Source: Pleionea sp041589565
Lineage (GTDB): Bacteria; Pseudomonadota; Gammaproteobacteria; Enterobacterales; Kangiellaceae
Length of the DNA: 9,841 bases
NCBI GenBank assembly: GCA_041589565.1
Contig: JBFHVL010000123.1
Coordinates: 1 to 9,841 of the forward strand
Reading direction: 5' to 3'
This document shows positions 1 to 7,457 of the stretch, one piece after another; position 1 is the first letter of the stretch, and each line of letters opens with the position of its first letter. Under the pieces are notes generated by a model. The model did not search any database, was not told the DNA's origin, and saw only the letters and a program-made list of their open reading frames with translations. Position numbers and translations under genes: made by a program.

Positions 1-816
1 AAAGAGCTGAGCATGGTCGCTGCGTTTTACATAATAGTCACTATCCTTATGGTAAAAAGTAAAAGTAAATTGGGAATCACCCTCCAGCTGGTAATTGACT
101 TTGTTTGCTTCAGACAGTTCGGGTGCTTCTTCTACAACATTCGCAATAGTGAGACCATTAAATGCTTGTTCTAATTGCTTGGCTTGAGTCTCGTCAATTG
201 GAGTTTCACTGTCTTGACTAAACTGCCATTGCTCGTTTTTCTTTTGTAATGAAAAATCTTCACCTTTGATGACTTTAATATCTTCCACAGCCAGTAACCG
301 TTTCGATAACCAGTCGTTAAGGCTAGTTGGGTAGTCGTAGCTATTTAATGCCATGCTATACACTTTGTCATCACCTCCTTTACGAAGATGTACTTTGCGA
401 AACCCAGGAGATGTTCCCAGAAAAAGTTCCGATATAATCGTATCATTATGAAACAGTTTGATACGGCGCTGAAAGTTTTCCTCAGACACTTCAAAGCGTT
501 GATGACTGCTTTCGGTTGTGGCAATTGGCCAACCGATTTTGAGCTTATGTAAATTTTCAAGCGCCGAGTCAATTTTATTGGTATTTACCGGCAGCTGATG
601 CAACTCAGGTAAAACCCATCGGCCATTCTGCTTTTGTAGTAATGCCGTTTTTTCCTGGTCGCTAATCTCAACTTTGGTAATCTGGTGCTTGGAGAGCTCC
701 AGTAAAGGATGGCTGCTGTGTTCCGTAGGATCATTTTGAGTCACCAGATAAATTCCGGCTGCCGCAATGAGTTGTAGTAGCAGCAGTCCAGCTAGTTTGA
801 CGTTCGATTGAAACAT
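1..816 (-). CDS. DUF4340 domain-containing membrane-anchored protein, C-terminus cut by window edge
   Basis: The frame is open without a stop from the ATG at 816 to base 1, giving 272 residues of an incomplete protein. Residues about 6-25 are a hydrophobic segment (LAGLLLLQLIAAAGIYLV) with no clear cleavage site, so I read it as a signal anchor with the rest in the periplasm. The body follows the DUF4340 pattern: a stretch like LLELSKHQITKVEIS, a 'NGRWVLPEL' strand, a middle 'VYSMALNSYDYPTSLNDWLSK' segment and repeated beta-rich units. A strong AAGGAGGT Shine-Dalgarno at 821-828 supports this start. It overlaps the stop of the upstream permease-GldG gene, and the gap is only 10 bp, so translation is probably coupled. 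DUF4340 proteins commonly sit beside GldG-like ABC genes, and a role as accessory subunit of that transporter is inferred. Its biochemical function is unknown. Confidence 0.85.
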   Translation of the reverse strand, partial: MFQSNVKLAGLLLLQLIAAAGIYLVTQNDPTEHSSHPLLELSKHQITKVEISDQEKTALLQKQNGRWVLPELHQLPVNTNKIDSALENLHKLKIGWPIATTESSHQRFEVSEENFQRRIKLFHNDTIISELFLGTSPGFRKVHLRKGGDDKVYSMALNSYDYPTSLNDWLSKRLLAVEDIKVIKGEDFSLQKKNEQWQFSQDSETPIDETQAKQLEQAFNGLTIANVVEEAPELSEANKVNYQLEGDSQFTFTFYHKDSDYYVKRSDHAQLF

Positions 817-820
817 GTAT

Positions 821-828
821 ACCTCCTT
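821..828 (-). promoter_or_regulatory. Ribosome binding site of the DUF4340 gene
   Basis: On the minus strand this reads AAGGAGGT, a near-perfect anti-16S match four bases before the ATG at 814-816. It overlaps the TAA stop (827-829) of the preceding gene, which fits translational coupling. Confidence 0.8.
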
Positions 829-3742
829 AGTTCGCCAGCAGTTCTAGATATTTCTTGTTTCTCGCCAGTCGTCGTTGACGAACAATTAGCGCTAATACCG
901 CGAGAGTCATTAATGCCAGGCCGTAGTTTAGGTACTCCCAAAACATTTGCTCTTCTTGTGCCATAGGAGGCAAGGTGCGATTAAATTGAGCACGCGAACG
1001 AATGCTTAGTAAGCCTGCATCTTCCAGCGACCAGTCAACGGCGTTGGCTATCAGTTGTAGGGTATTTAAGTACTCGGTTTGCTGTACGCTGCCAGTAAGT
1101 TGAATGACCTGATCGCGCAGAAAATCATTTGAGCTGAATAGGACGATTCGGGCCGATTCGGGAGAACGCTCAATAACACTGTCAATTCGCAGTTCGTCCT
1201 CTTTGCTTTCGCTGGCAACCTCATCGGCGTTGTCTTCCGCTTTGTCCTTTTGTGAAGACTGCTGCGCCAAGGGTGAACTTTTACCGGCATAAAATGAGGT
1301 AAAGCGGCCTTCACTTATGACTCCCACAAGCTGCTGGCGTATCTCGCTTTCGGGGTGGTAAGGTGCAACGCCATCGGCCGTTAGGCGCGGCATAATGTCC
1401 GTGGACGAGGAAACCCATGAGTCAACCGAGCTGTAAATAAGCGGCGTGGTTGAGCGCTCACTTAGTTTTTCTTCATCCAGAAAAATCGGCGAAGCCCAGG
1501 GCACTGTTACCTGCGGTAGCTCTGACGTTACCAGATGTTGCTGATTTAAATCTTCGCCACGAACATCAATAAAGTAGGGATAGTCCAGCAGGCGCATTTC
1601 TCGTAACTGGAAGCCTCCAACATTCCGCATAATGGGAACTGGAAAAGCTGCGTTTCGTGGATCCATTACCAGCGATTTTTCAATTTTAAATCCGTGGTGT
1701 TCAAGCCAGTTCTCCAGTCCGCTGTTGTATTCTCCCAGTGACAAGTTACGTGCACTTAAATTGGCGCTGTAAGGTGATGTTGCCGCTATAACGGTACCTC
1801 CTTTCATCAGGAACTGATCCACTGCAAAGAGCTCCATTTCGGTTAACTCTTTGGGGGCTGCAAGTACCAGAATATCGGCCTGTCCCGAGACAGAGCCATC
1901 TGAGAGATCTTCATTAAGTACATTCATATCTGTACTCAGAAAGCTGTCGAGCTGTGAAAAACGAGGTCCCATAGCCGAGAAATTATGGCCATAGTTGGGC
2001 GTTTCGTTTTTGGGTGTAACCAGAGCGACTGTTTTGGTAAAGCCACTGGCAAATCGTTTTATACCAGCATTTAAGTTGCGTTCGAAATCATCTTTGGTTA
2101 GCTCACCCATGGGAATTTGAATAATTTGCTTATCGCTTTGCAGCGTCATGTAAAAGTAGAATCGCTGATCGCTAAACAAGCTGGTCGCCATGGGTTTAAA
2201 GCCAAACTCTTCATTAATTTTTTGCCCGACTTCGCCATTGTTGGCATCGGGGTCTATGATTTCAAACTCAAACTGATCTTTTGCTGTCTGTTGAGTTTGC
2301 TTGAGTACTTCAAGCAAGTCGTTTTTAAAAGCCACAAGCTGTTCAGGCAGTTTTTCGTCCTGCGAGAAGTAGGCATTAAACGTGAGTTTAGTTTTGACGG
2401 TGTCAAATAAATTGCCTCCTGTCTGATAACTTTGGAGGACCTTTTTTATAGTGCGAGTTAAGTCATGCTCGGGATTGCGAAGTTGAACATTAATATCGGC
2501 TTCGCCAAGCACCTGCACTTCAATCAGATCTCTAAACCCAAGGACCTGATGCTCATCCCCATACTGTATCAGTACATTAAAGTAAGAACTGACAATAGAC
2601 GATTGGTAACGGTCGGCAATCTGGAAGGGGACCGGTTGAATGCCATATTTTTGATTGGCTTCCTTTTCCAGATCCGGATCACTTTGCGGATCAATAAACT
2701 CCGCTCTTACCTTTCCGTCACCGGCAATTTCGTATTCTTTGATCAAGTCGCGCAGTTGTGGCATCAGCGGAGCGAGTAGAGGATGGGTCTTATTGCTGAA
2801 GTACCCACGAATGAGTAATGGCTCTCTGAGCTGCTCCAGATATCCTTGAGTAGCCTCGGAAATGGAGTATTGGTTGCCGCGGGTCATATCAATTCGCAAC
2901 GCGCTGAATTGACCGAGCCATAAGTTAGCCGCTAACGCATTCGTTGCAAATAACAGAGTGAATGCCAGCCAGCGTTGATGATGTGGTTGTTTGCCATCGG
3001 TGATCCAGCGTTGTTTTTCCAAAGCCAGAACATTGAGTGAGAGAAACACCAGTACCAGGCTGATGTAGTAATAGATATCACGAATATCGATCACGCCGCG
3101 GGTAATGGAATCAAAACGTGAGCCCGTGCCAAATAGGCGCAATAGCTCTCCGGACTGATTCCCAAAAAAGTCAGTGATCACAGGTGTTCCGAGTAAGTAA
3201 AAGACACCACTCATAACAGAAGCGGTAATCAAACTGACGATCTGATTGTCACTGCGTGCGGAGACAAACAATCCGATACTTAAATACACCGCACCCAAAA
3301 ATAACGTAGCAAGATATCCAGCAAACACCGGCCCCCAGTCTAAATCGCCAATAATAGCGACAGTCGCTGGTAGGGGGAGGGTAATGAGTAGCGCAATCAA
3401 TAACAGATACAGACAGCCTAAAAACTTACCGACGACAAAATGCCATAAAGGTACAGCTTGAGTCAGTACATATTCCAGGGTTCCTGCTCGACGCTCTTCA
3501 CTCCACAAACGCATGGTGAGGGTTGAGCACAGGAAAATAAGTAATACCGGCATCCATTCAAACAGAGGACGGACATCGGCAATGTTGCGTGCAAAAAACG
3601 CTTCGCCCCAGAAAAAGATAAACAAACTTATCGCCGCGAAGCTGGCCAAAAATAAGTAAGCTACGGGCGAGGCGAAAAACAGAGTGATTTCTTTTCGTGC
3701 GATGCGTTTTATGGTCAGTTGAGTGCGAATATCAGGCTGCAT
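827..3742 (-). CDS. Fused ABC-2 permease / GldG-like ABC transporter auxiliary protein
   Basis: The product has 971 residues and joins two parts that are separate GldF and GldG proteins in gliding Bacteroidetes. Residues about 1-245 form an ABC-2 permease with six likely membrane segments (near 25-49, 64-79, 101-132, 137-161, 167-189, 223-242) and the family motif SEERRAGTLEYVLTQAV near 81-98. A further segment (258-277) leads into a GldG-like extracytoplasmic region that begins with LRIDMTRGNQYSIS and is predicted to lie in the periplasm. An acidic, low-complexity linker lies near 825-852, and a final membrane helix at about 938-954 is followed by a basic tail. I chose the ATG at 3740-3742, which has AGGAGG nine bases upstream. 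An in-frame ATG 11 codons earlier lies inside the ATPase gene and lacks such a site. The protein should pair with the ATPase encoded just upstream. Its substrate is unknown, and gliding motility is not implied. Confidence 0.9.
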   Translation of the reverse strand: MQPDIRTQLTIKRIARKEITLFFASPVAYLFLASFAAISLFIFFWGEAFFARNIADVRPLFEWMPVLLIFLCSTLTMRLWSEERRAGTLEYVLTQAVPLWHFVVGKFLGCLYLLLIALLITLPLPATVAIIGDLDWGPVFAGYLATLFLGAVYLSIGLFVSARSDNQIVSLITASVMSGVFYLLGTPVITDFFGNQSGELLRLFGTGSRFDSITRGVIDIRDIYYYISLVLVFLSLNVLALEKQRWITDGKQPHHQRWLAFTLLFATNALAANLWLGQFSALRIDMTRGNQYSISEATQGYLEQLREPLLIRGYFSNKTHPLLAPLMPQLRDLIKEYEIAGDGKVRAEFIDPQSDPDLEKEANQKYGIQPVPFQIADRYQSSIVSSYFNVLIQYGDEHQVLGFRDLIEVQVLGEADINVQLRNPEHDLTRTIKKVLQSYQTGGNLFDTVKTKLTFNAYFSQDEKLPEQLVAFKNDLLEVLKQTQQTAKDQFEFEIIDPDANNGEVGQKINEEFGFKPMATSLFSDQRFYFYMTLQSDKQIIQIPMGELTKDDFERNLNAGIKRFASGFTKTVALVTPKNETPNYGHNFSAMGPRFSQLDSFLSTDMNVLNEDLSDGSVSGQADILVLAAPKELTEMELFAVDQFLMKGGTVIAATSPYSANLSARNLSLGEYNSGLENWLEHHGFKIEKSLVMDPRNAAFPVPIMRNVGGFQLREMRLLDYPYFIDVRGEDLNQQHLVTSELPQVTVPWASPIFLDEEKLSERSTTPLIYSSVDSWVSSSTDIMPRLTADGVAPYHPESEIRQQLVGVISEGRFTSFYAGKSSPLAQQSSQKDKAEDNADEVASESKEDELRIDSVIERSPESARIVLFSSNDFLRDQVIQLTGSVQQTEYLNTLQLIANAVDWSLEDAGLLSIRSRAQFNRTLPPMAQEEQMFWEYLNYGLALMTLAVLALIVRQRRLARNKKYLELLAN

Positions 3743-4691
3743 GAGAAAGCCCCTCCTGCTGATACTTGTGTTCATTGACTTCGCGGAACAATGTTTCTAA
3801 ATCGCGTTGTTCAAATTCGAGTCGATACACTCGCTGGTTCATATCAATAAGATGATTCGCGATGGACGCGCTTACATCCCGTCGGTGTGATTCAGGCTTA
3901 ACCTCAATGCGGTAACAGTGTATTTCTGCTTCAGAGCTGGATGTTTGAGTTACCTGGCTTACTCCAGCGATATTGCGCAGTTCGTCCGACTTAACTGGCG
4001 GCAGGCTGGTTTCAAGACCTATAAATTTGCTGTCACGTAGCTCGCTGAGCTGAGCATCAACGGCAAGTTGACCGGCTCGGATCATAAGCACACGGGAACA
4101 TAAAGCATCGACTTCTTGCATGATATGGGTAGACAGGATCACGGTGGCATCATTTGCCAACTGCTTGATCAGATCGCGCATATGCTGTGTTTGTTCCGGA
4201 TCCAGCCCATTGGTAGGCTCATCCAGAATGAGCAATTTAGGTTTACCTAAAATGGCCTGAGCGACACCAACTCGCTGTTTATAACCTCGCGATAAGGTCG
4301 TAATTGAGGACAATAATTTTGAGCCAATATCGGTTGCGCGTATGGCGCGTTTAATCTCTTCAACTTTCTCTTCGCCGGTAAGGCCTTTTAAATCTGCGGC
4401 GTAATCCAGATAATCGGCCACCGTCATTTCAGGGTAGACCGGCAAGCTTTCCGGCAAATAGCCGAGTTGCTTTTGGATGGCTTTGGGGTTTTCGCTAAGC
4501 GCAATACCATTGAGTTTGACCTCTCCGTCATTAGGCTCGAGATAACCACTGAGCATTTTCATAATGGTGGTTTTACCGGCACCGTTATGACCCAGTAGCC
4601 CGATGATTTCACCTTTTTCAACAGTGAAGCTGACGCCATCGACGGCCAGCAGATCACCGTATTTGCGTGTCAGATTGTTCACTTCAAGCAT
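3732..4691 (-). CDS. ABC transporter ATP-binding protein, GldA/CcmA-like
   Basis: This 319-residue cytoplasmic ATPase should energise the permease encoded next. All nucleotide-binding motifs are visible: Walker A GHNGAGKTT (34-42), signature LSRGYKQR (133-140), Walker B LLILDEPT (153-160), D-loop GLDP (162-165) and the switch histidine in STH (187-189). At the Q-loop position the protein reads GYLPE (77-81), with glutamate where many ABC ATPases have glutamine; as I recall, this is common in the GldA/drug-export branch and is not a defect. The extra C-terminal domain of about 100 residues is also typical of that branch. The ATG at 4689-4691 has AGGAGG (4697-4702) five bases upstream. The gene is first in a minus-strand operon and its 3' end overlaps the fusion gene. 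Family and role as transporter ATPase are clear, whereas the exported or membrane-acting substrate is not known. Confidence 0.93.
   Translation of the reverse strand: MLEVNNLTRKYGDLLAVDGVSFTVEKGEIIGLLGHNGAGKTTIMKMLSGYLEPNDGEVKLNGIALSENPKAIQKQLGYLPESLPVYPEMTVADYLDYAADLKGLTGEEKVEEIKRAIRATDIGSKLLSSITTLSRGYKQRVGVAQAILGKPKLLILDEPTNGLDPEQTQHMRDLIKQLANDATVILSTHIMQEVDALCSRVLMIRAGQLAVDAQLSELRDSKFIGLETSLPPVKSDELRNIAGVSQVTQTSSSEAEIHCYRIEVKPESHRRDVSASIANHLIDMNQRVYRLEFEQRDLETLFREVNEHKYQQEGLSHAA
3752..3757 (-). promoter_or_regulatory. Ribosome binding site deciding the start of the permease-GldG fusion
   Basis: The minus strand reads AGGAGG here, nine bases before the ATG at 3740-3742. It lies inside the last codons of the ATPase gene, whose TGA is at 3732-3734, so the two genes overlap by 11 bp. 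The site favours this start over the in-frame ATG at 3773-3775. Confidence 0.75.
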
Positions 4692-5064
4692 GCATTCCTC
4701 CTGTCAATGCAGTCATGAAAATCGTTCTGTAATTAATGAGATCGGAAGATCTCAGGATTTAGCTGCTGTTGGGGAAGACCAGGAAGTGTTGATAGGGTGA
4801 GTAGTAGCCCATTTTGGATTAAACGAAAACACACTGTTAACACTCCTTGGTCAGGGACTGGCCCCAAAACTAAGCATTCACGATTGATATTTTCATTATT
4901 GATACGCAGGTGGCGCTGATGGCCCTTCAGACTCTATAGCTGCATCTATGGATTCATATCCGAGTGGCTATCAGGATGATTAGACACCGGCGCAACAGGC
5001 GTAAGATTGGGGATTTAATGGAAATTTTTCAAGGGGGGCAGTGAGCGAAAATTGAGGTAAAAAA
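4692..5064. other. 373-bp intergenic region, presumed leader and promoter of the Gld-like operon
   Basis: Both flanking genes are on the minus strand, so this gap holds the 3' end of the DUF1631 transcript and should hold the promoter of the ATPase operon. I see no open frame with a ribosome site and no protein remnant. I could not pick a convincing -35/-10 pair on the minus strand. A T-run directly follows the DUF1631 stop (minus strand, 5059-5064) but no stem precedes it, so it is not a recognisable intrinsic terminator. The one clear structured element is the hairpin at 4737-4754. Confidence 0.6.
4737..4754 (-). repeat. Perfect inverted repeat in the leader of the ATPase operon
   Basis: On the minus strand the sequence is TGAGATC-TTCC-GATCTCA, a perfect 7-bp stem with a 4-base spacer, ending 45 bases before the ATPase start codon. 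There is no T-run behind it, so it is not a terminator. It could be an operator for a dimeric regulator or an mRNA leader hairpin; the sequence alone does not decide. Confidence 0.6.
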
Positions 5065-6930
5065 TCACAAATCTTTAAATGCTTCGCGTTGACCGGCTAC
5101 CAGTGTCTGTAAGGTATCTTCGAACTCTTTACCCTGTTGTAGAAGTACCATTCGTTCGGCGGCAAACAAATCAATGAGCTGCTCTTCTTTGGGATCGAGC
5201 ATGCGCTGACCTTTCTGATCGGTGAAGATGTATTTGCTGGTGGTCGTGGAAATAATACTGAGAACCAATTGTTGCGGTTTTTGGCCGTCCTGACTGTATC
5301 GAACTATGGCACCCGGCATAAGTTCGTCCACCTGTTTTTTGGCGTCAATACGTCGTTGTTCAAATCGCGCTTCTTCTTTTTTCGCTTTGGCAATTGCCTG
5401 AGCGCGCTCTTCTTCCAGTCGGCGTTTTTTATCCTGTTGTTTACGTAATTCTTCTTCGATTTTTTGCCGAATTACGCGGCGCGCTTCTTCTTCTGCGGCT
5501 TGCTTACGGGCGCGGTCTGCTGCCTGTTCCTGTTCTACGCGAGCAACCTGCTCCTGTAGTATTTTAACGCGGCGAGTCATGGTATTTTGCAGATAATCAG
5601 TTAGCTCTTCCCAGTAGTTGTGCGTTTCAATATTAACCAGTGGCAGATGACTCGGGTGAAAACTGGGAGAGGTGGTATCGAAGTCAGCAATCAGTGCGCC
5701 AGATAAATTAACAAAGACCAGCCATTTACCGGTGTAATCACGTGGAACCAGCTGGCAACGAAAGCGTTTCCCTTTTTGAATCAGATAATACCAGTCATCA
5801 TCGACCAACATCTGATTGAGTTGCTTGCTGTAGTCCGTTTCCATTGGAGCGGGGTCGTTGCTGTCAAAGTCCTGTAATAGCGGACTGGTAATTAACGTAT
5901 AATGATCGGTACGTTCGCCATTGAGTTTTTTAATGTGCGTTTCTTCCAGCTCGTAAAAGAAATCCTGCAGGCCCTGCGAGCCGTTAAACAGTTCATCAAT
6001 TCCCTCGTACAACCGCCTTAAAGCAGGTGGAACTTTTTCTTGATACTGCTCAACAAACGCAGGCGAATAGGACGCATTGACACTCCAAAGTAAAATGTCG
6101 GCATCTTCAATGGCGGTGTGCCATTTTTGACCTACCGGTCCCGTTTCCATAAAAATATGCTTTAAATAACTGCTCAGGTAGTTTTCCATAAACTCCAATA
6201 GGAAAACGGGAAATTCTTCTCCAGCGGTTTTTTCTTTAATGTAATCTGAAATAAACACATCCGCTTTGGCTTCTCGCTCTTCTCGTCGTTTTTTTTCGAC
6301 GATTTTCTTCAGCCTGTCATTGCGGTATTCATTGAATGCGGACTCTAATGAAACGATACGATTGGAAGCCTGCTCGTAGAGTCGAGGGTTAGCGCCTTTT
6401 TGATTAAGCTGGCTCAATACCAGCTTAATGCCGTCGAGTAACTTTTTGGCCAGATTGCCACTGCGCTGATCCCAGCACTCTCCAAGTAGCAGCAACTTGG
6501 ATAATACTAATTTGGCCGGGTGTTGCTTTACCTGTAAAAACTCTGGTGAATGCACCGCCAGCTGTGCCCAACTCAATGCCAATAATTGTATCAGGCGTTT
6601 GATTTCTTCGTGTTCTTCGGTAATACCGTTTAAAAATTGAAAGGTCAGTTCGGTGAGGTGCAGACTGCTCTTGATATTACCGGGTATATGATAATCGCGA
6701 TCTTTGGGCAATTTGTTAAAAATGGCACCGACTAACTCATAATGGGCGATCGGAGATTGATCTGTCGAAGGTGCTTTAAGCGTTTCGCGGAAGATTTGCT
6801 GCAAAATACCCAGTATTTCGGAGGGATTGAGCTCCTGATAATGACTGCCCTGCTTTTTCTCTTGCTCCCGAAACAGCCGAAATTCCAGCTCTCGGTTTTG
6901 GCGGCTTAATTCGAAAATGGTTTTATTCAT
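5065..6930 (-). CDS. DUF1631 family protein
   Basis: The product has 621 residues, is charged, and has no signal peptide or membrane helix, so it is probably cytoplasmic. The central region carries the DUF1631 pattern: GPVGQKWHTAIEDADILLWSV (near 264-284), then VPPALRRLYEGIDELF and LQDFFYELEETH (near 300-332). A beta-rich module at about 379-418 (WYYLIQKGKRFRCQLVP then KWLVFVNLSGALIADF) is followed by a highly charged coiled coil at about 453-534. A second, similar module lies at 539-592 (AIVRYSQDGQKPQQLVLSII then SKYIFTDQKGQRM). The ATG at 6928-6930 has no good Shine-Dalgarno, but an in-frame stop at 6952-6954 leaves little room for another start. Some family members have been database-labelled 'thymidine phosphorylase', which nothing here supports. 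The gene is divergent from mreB; any functional link is inference only. The biochemical function is unknown. Confidence 0.75.
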   Translation of the reverse strand: MNKTIFELSRQNRELEFRLFREQEKKQGSHYQELNPSEILGILQQIFRETLKAPSTDQSPIAHYELVGAIFNKLPKDRDYHIPGNIKSSLHLTELTFQFLNGITEEHEEIKRLIQLLALSWAQLAVHSPEFLQVKQHPAKLVLSKLLLLGECWDQRSGNLAKKLLDGIKLVLSQLNQKGANPRLYEQASNRIVSLESAFNEYRNDRLKKIVEKKRREEREAKADVFISDYIKEKTAGEEFPVFLLEFMENYLSSYLKHIFMETGPVGQKWHTAIEDADILLWSVNASYSPAFVEQYQEKVPPALRRLYEGIDELFNGSQGLQDFFYELEETHIKKLNGERTDHYTLITSPLLQDFDSNDPAPMETDYSKQLNQMLVDDDWYYLIQKGKRFRCQLVPRDYTGKWLVFVNLSGALIADFDTTSPSFHPSHLPLVNIETHNYWEELTDYLQNTMTRRVKILQEQVARVEQEQAADRARKQAAEEEARRVIRQKIEEELRKQQDKKRRLEEERAQAIAKAKKEEARFEQRRIDAKKQVDELMPGAIVRYSQDGQKPQQLVLSIISTTTSKYIFTDQKGQRMLDPKEEQLIDLFAAERMVLLQQGKEFEDTLQTLVAGQREAFKDL

Positions 6931-6955
6931 TGTCGGGAGCAGGCACCTTGGTTAA

Positions 6956-6971
6956 GCCGCCGGAAGGCAGC
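6956..6971 (-). repeat. Short inverted repeat in the DUF1631 leader
   Basis: On the minus strand this reads GCTGCC-TTCC-GGCGGC, a 6-bp stem with one T-G wobble and a TTCC spacer, 25 bases before the DUF1631 ATG. It shares spacer sequence and leader location with the 4737-4754 hairpin. It is short enough to be chance. Confidence 0.35.
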
Positions 6972-7306
6972 GGTGAACAGACATACAGTGGGTCGAATGC
7001 TGTTGGTTAATGGGCGTCAATAATATCAAACAGTTAGCCTCGCGATCTAAAACCTTTATGAAGTTCATTAATGTTAAGTGTATCTCAATTCTGGTGATTC
7101 GCATGACCCGGAGGTCAGGTTAACTGCGACAACTTCTTTAATTGTAGAAAAGTTGTGCTCGGCTTGCGTGAATGTATGGCTAATATTTCGAGAATTTTAT
7201 TTTAGGCTCACATTGGTCGAAATCCTGATTTCAGCCATGAATATTCTGGATTATCTGGAAATACCTTGAAAAATAGTGATCCAGCGCCGAGTATTGGAGT
7301 TTCTGC

Positions 7307-7335
7307 TTGCAGCACTACAGGTGCCTTGCTACATT
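7307..7335 (+). promoter_or_regulatory. Predicted sigma-70 promoter of mreB
   Basis: A weak -35 TTGCAG (7307-7312) is followed by exactly 17 bases and then the -10 TACATT (7330-7335), which matches four of six consensus bases. A TG dinucleotide at 7327-7328 makes an extended -10. A start near 7342 would give a leader of about 115 bases. A GC-rich discriminator, AGCGCGC, lies between -10 and the predicted start. This is read by eye. Confidence 0.5.
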
Positions 7336-7344
7336 AGCGCGCTA
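7335..7344. repeat. 10-bp palindrome at the predicted mreB transcription start
   Basis: TAGCGCGCTA is a perfect palindrome that overlaps the last base of the predicted -10 and the likely start site. It could be a small operator or simply the GC-rich discriminator of the promoter. Confidence 0.4.
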
Positions 7345-7457
7345 GACCGATTTTACCTCGGGAACCCTTTTTCCATCGCTCAGTCAGAGTATTCAATATG
7401 TGGCCGGTTCACCGGGGAATGCGTTTTCAAAATTCGAAACTGGATTAAACAATAACG

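Larger units (their letters stand above)
6931..7457. other. 527-bp divergent intergenic region between DUF1631 and mreB
   Basis: This gap must hold the promoters of two divergent genes. The mreB side has a credible promoter at 7307-7335. I found no convincing promoter for the minus-strand DUF1631 gene. Small inverted repeats are present at 6956-6971, 7129-7156 and 7335-7344. The only open frame of note (from a GTG at 7078, 63 codons) lacks a ribosome site and family resemblance, so I did not call it. Confidence 0.6.

Noticed and set aside
4684..4716. A 10-codon leader reading frame (MTALTGGMHA) overlapping the ATPase start
   Set aside because: It has no Shine-Dalgarno and no run of regulatory codons; an 11-codon frame of this kind is expected by chance.
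4738..4753. Partial match to a common sequencing-library adapter core (AGATCGGAAGA)
   Set aside because: Identity ends after 11 bases, the match is part of a perfect palindrome, and flanking DNA is continuous, so adapter contamination is unlikely.
5059..5064. T-run after the DUF1631 stop as an intrinsic terminator
   Set aside because: No stem-forming sequence precedes it on the minus strand.
4692..5064. Pseudogene or mobile-element remnant in the gap
   Set aside because: Reading the minus strand shows no recognisable protein fragment, and there are no terminal repeats or target duplications.
7078..7269. Possible 63-codon gene in the gap upstream of mreB
   Set aside because: It begins with GTG without a ribosome binding site, resembles no family I know, and lies in AT-rich promoter DNA.
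7404..7415. CCGG-TTCA-CCGG hairpin in the mreB leader
   Set aside because: A 4-bp stem is too short to support a regulatory claim.
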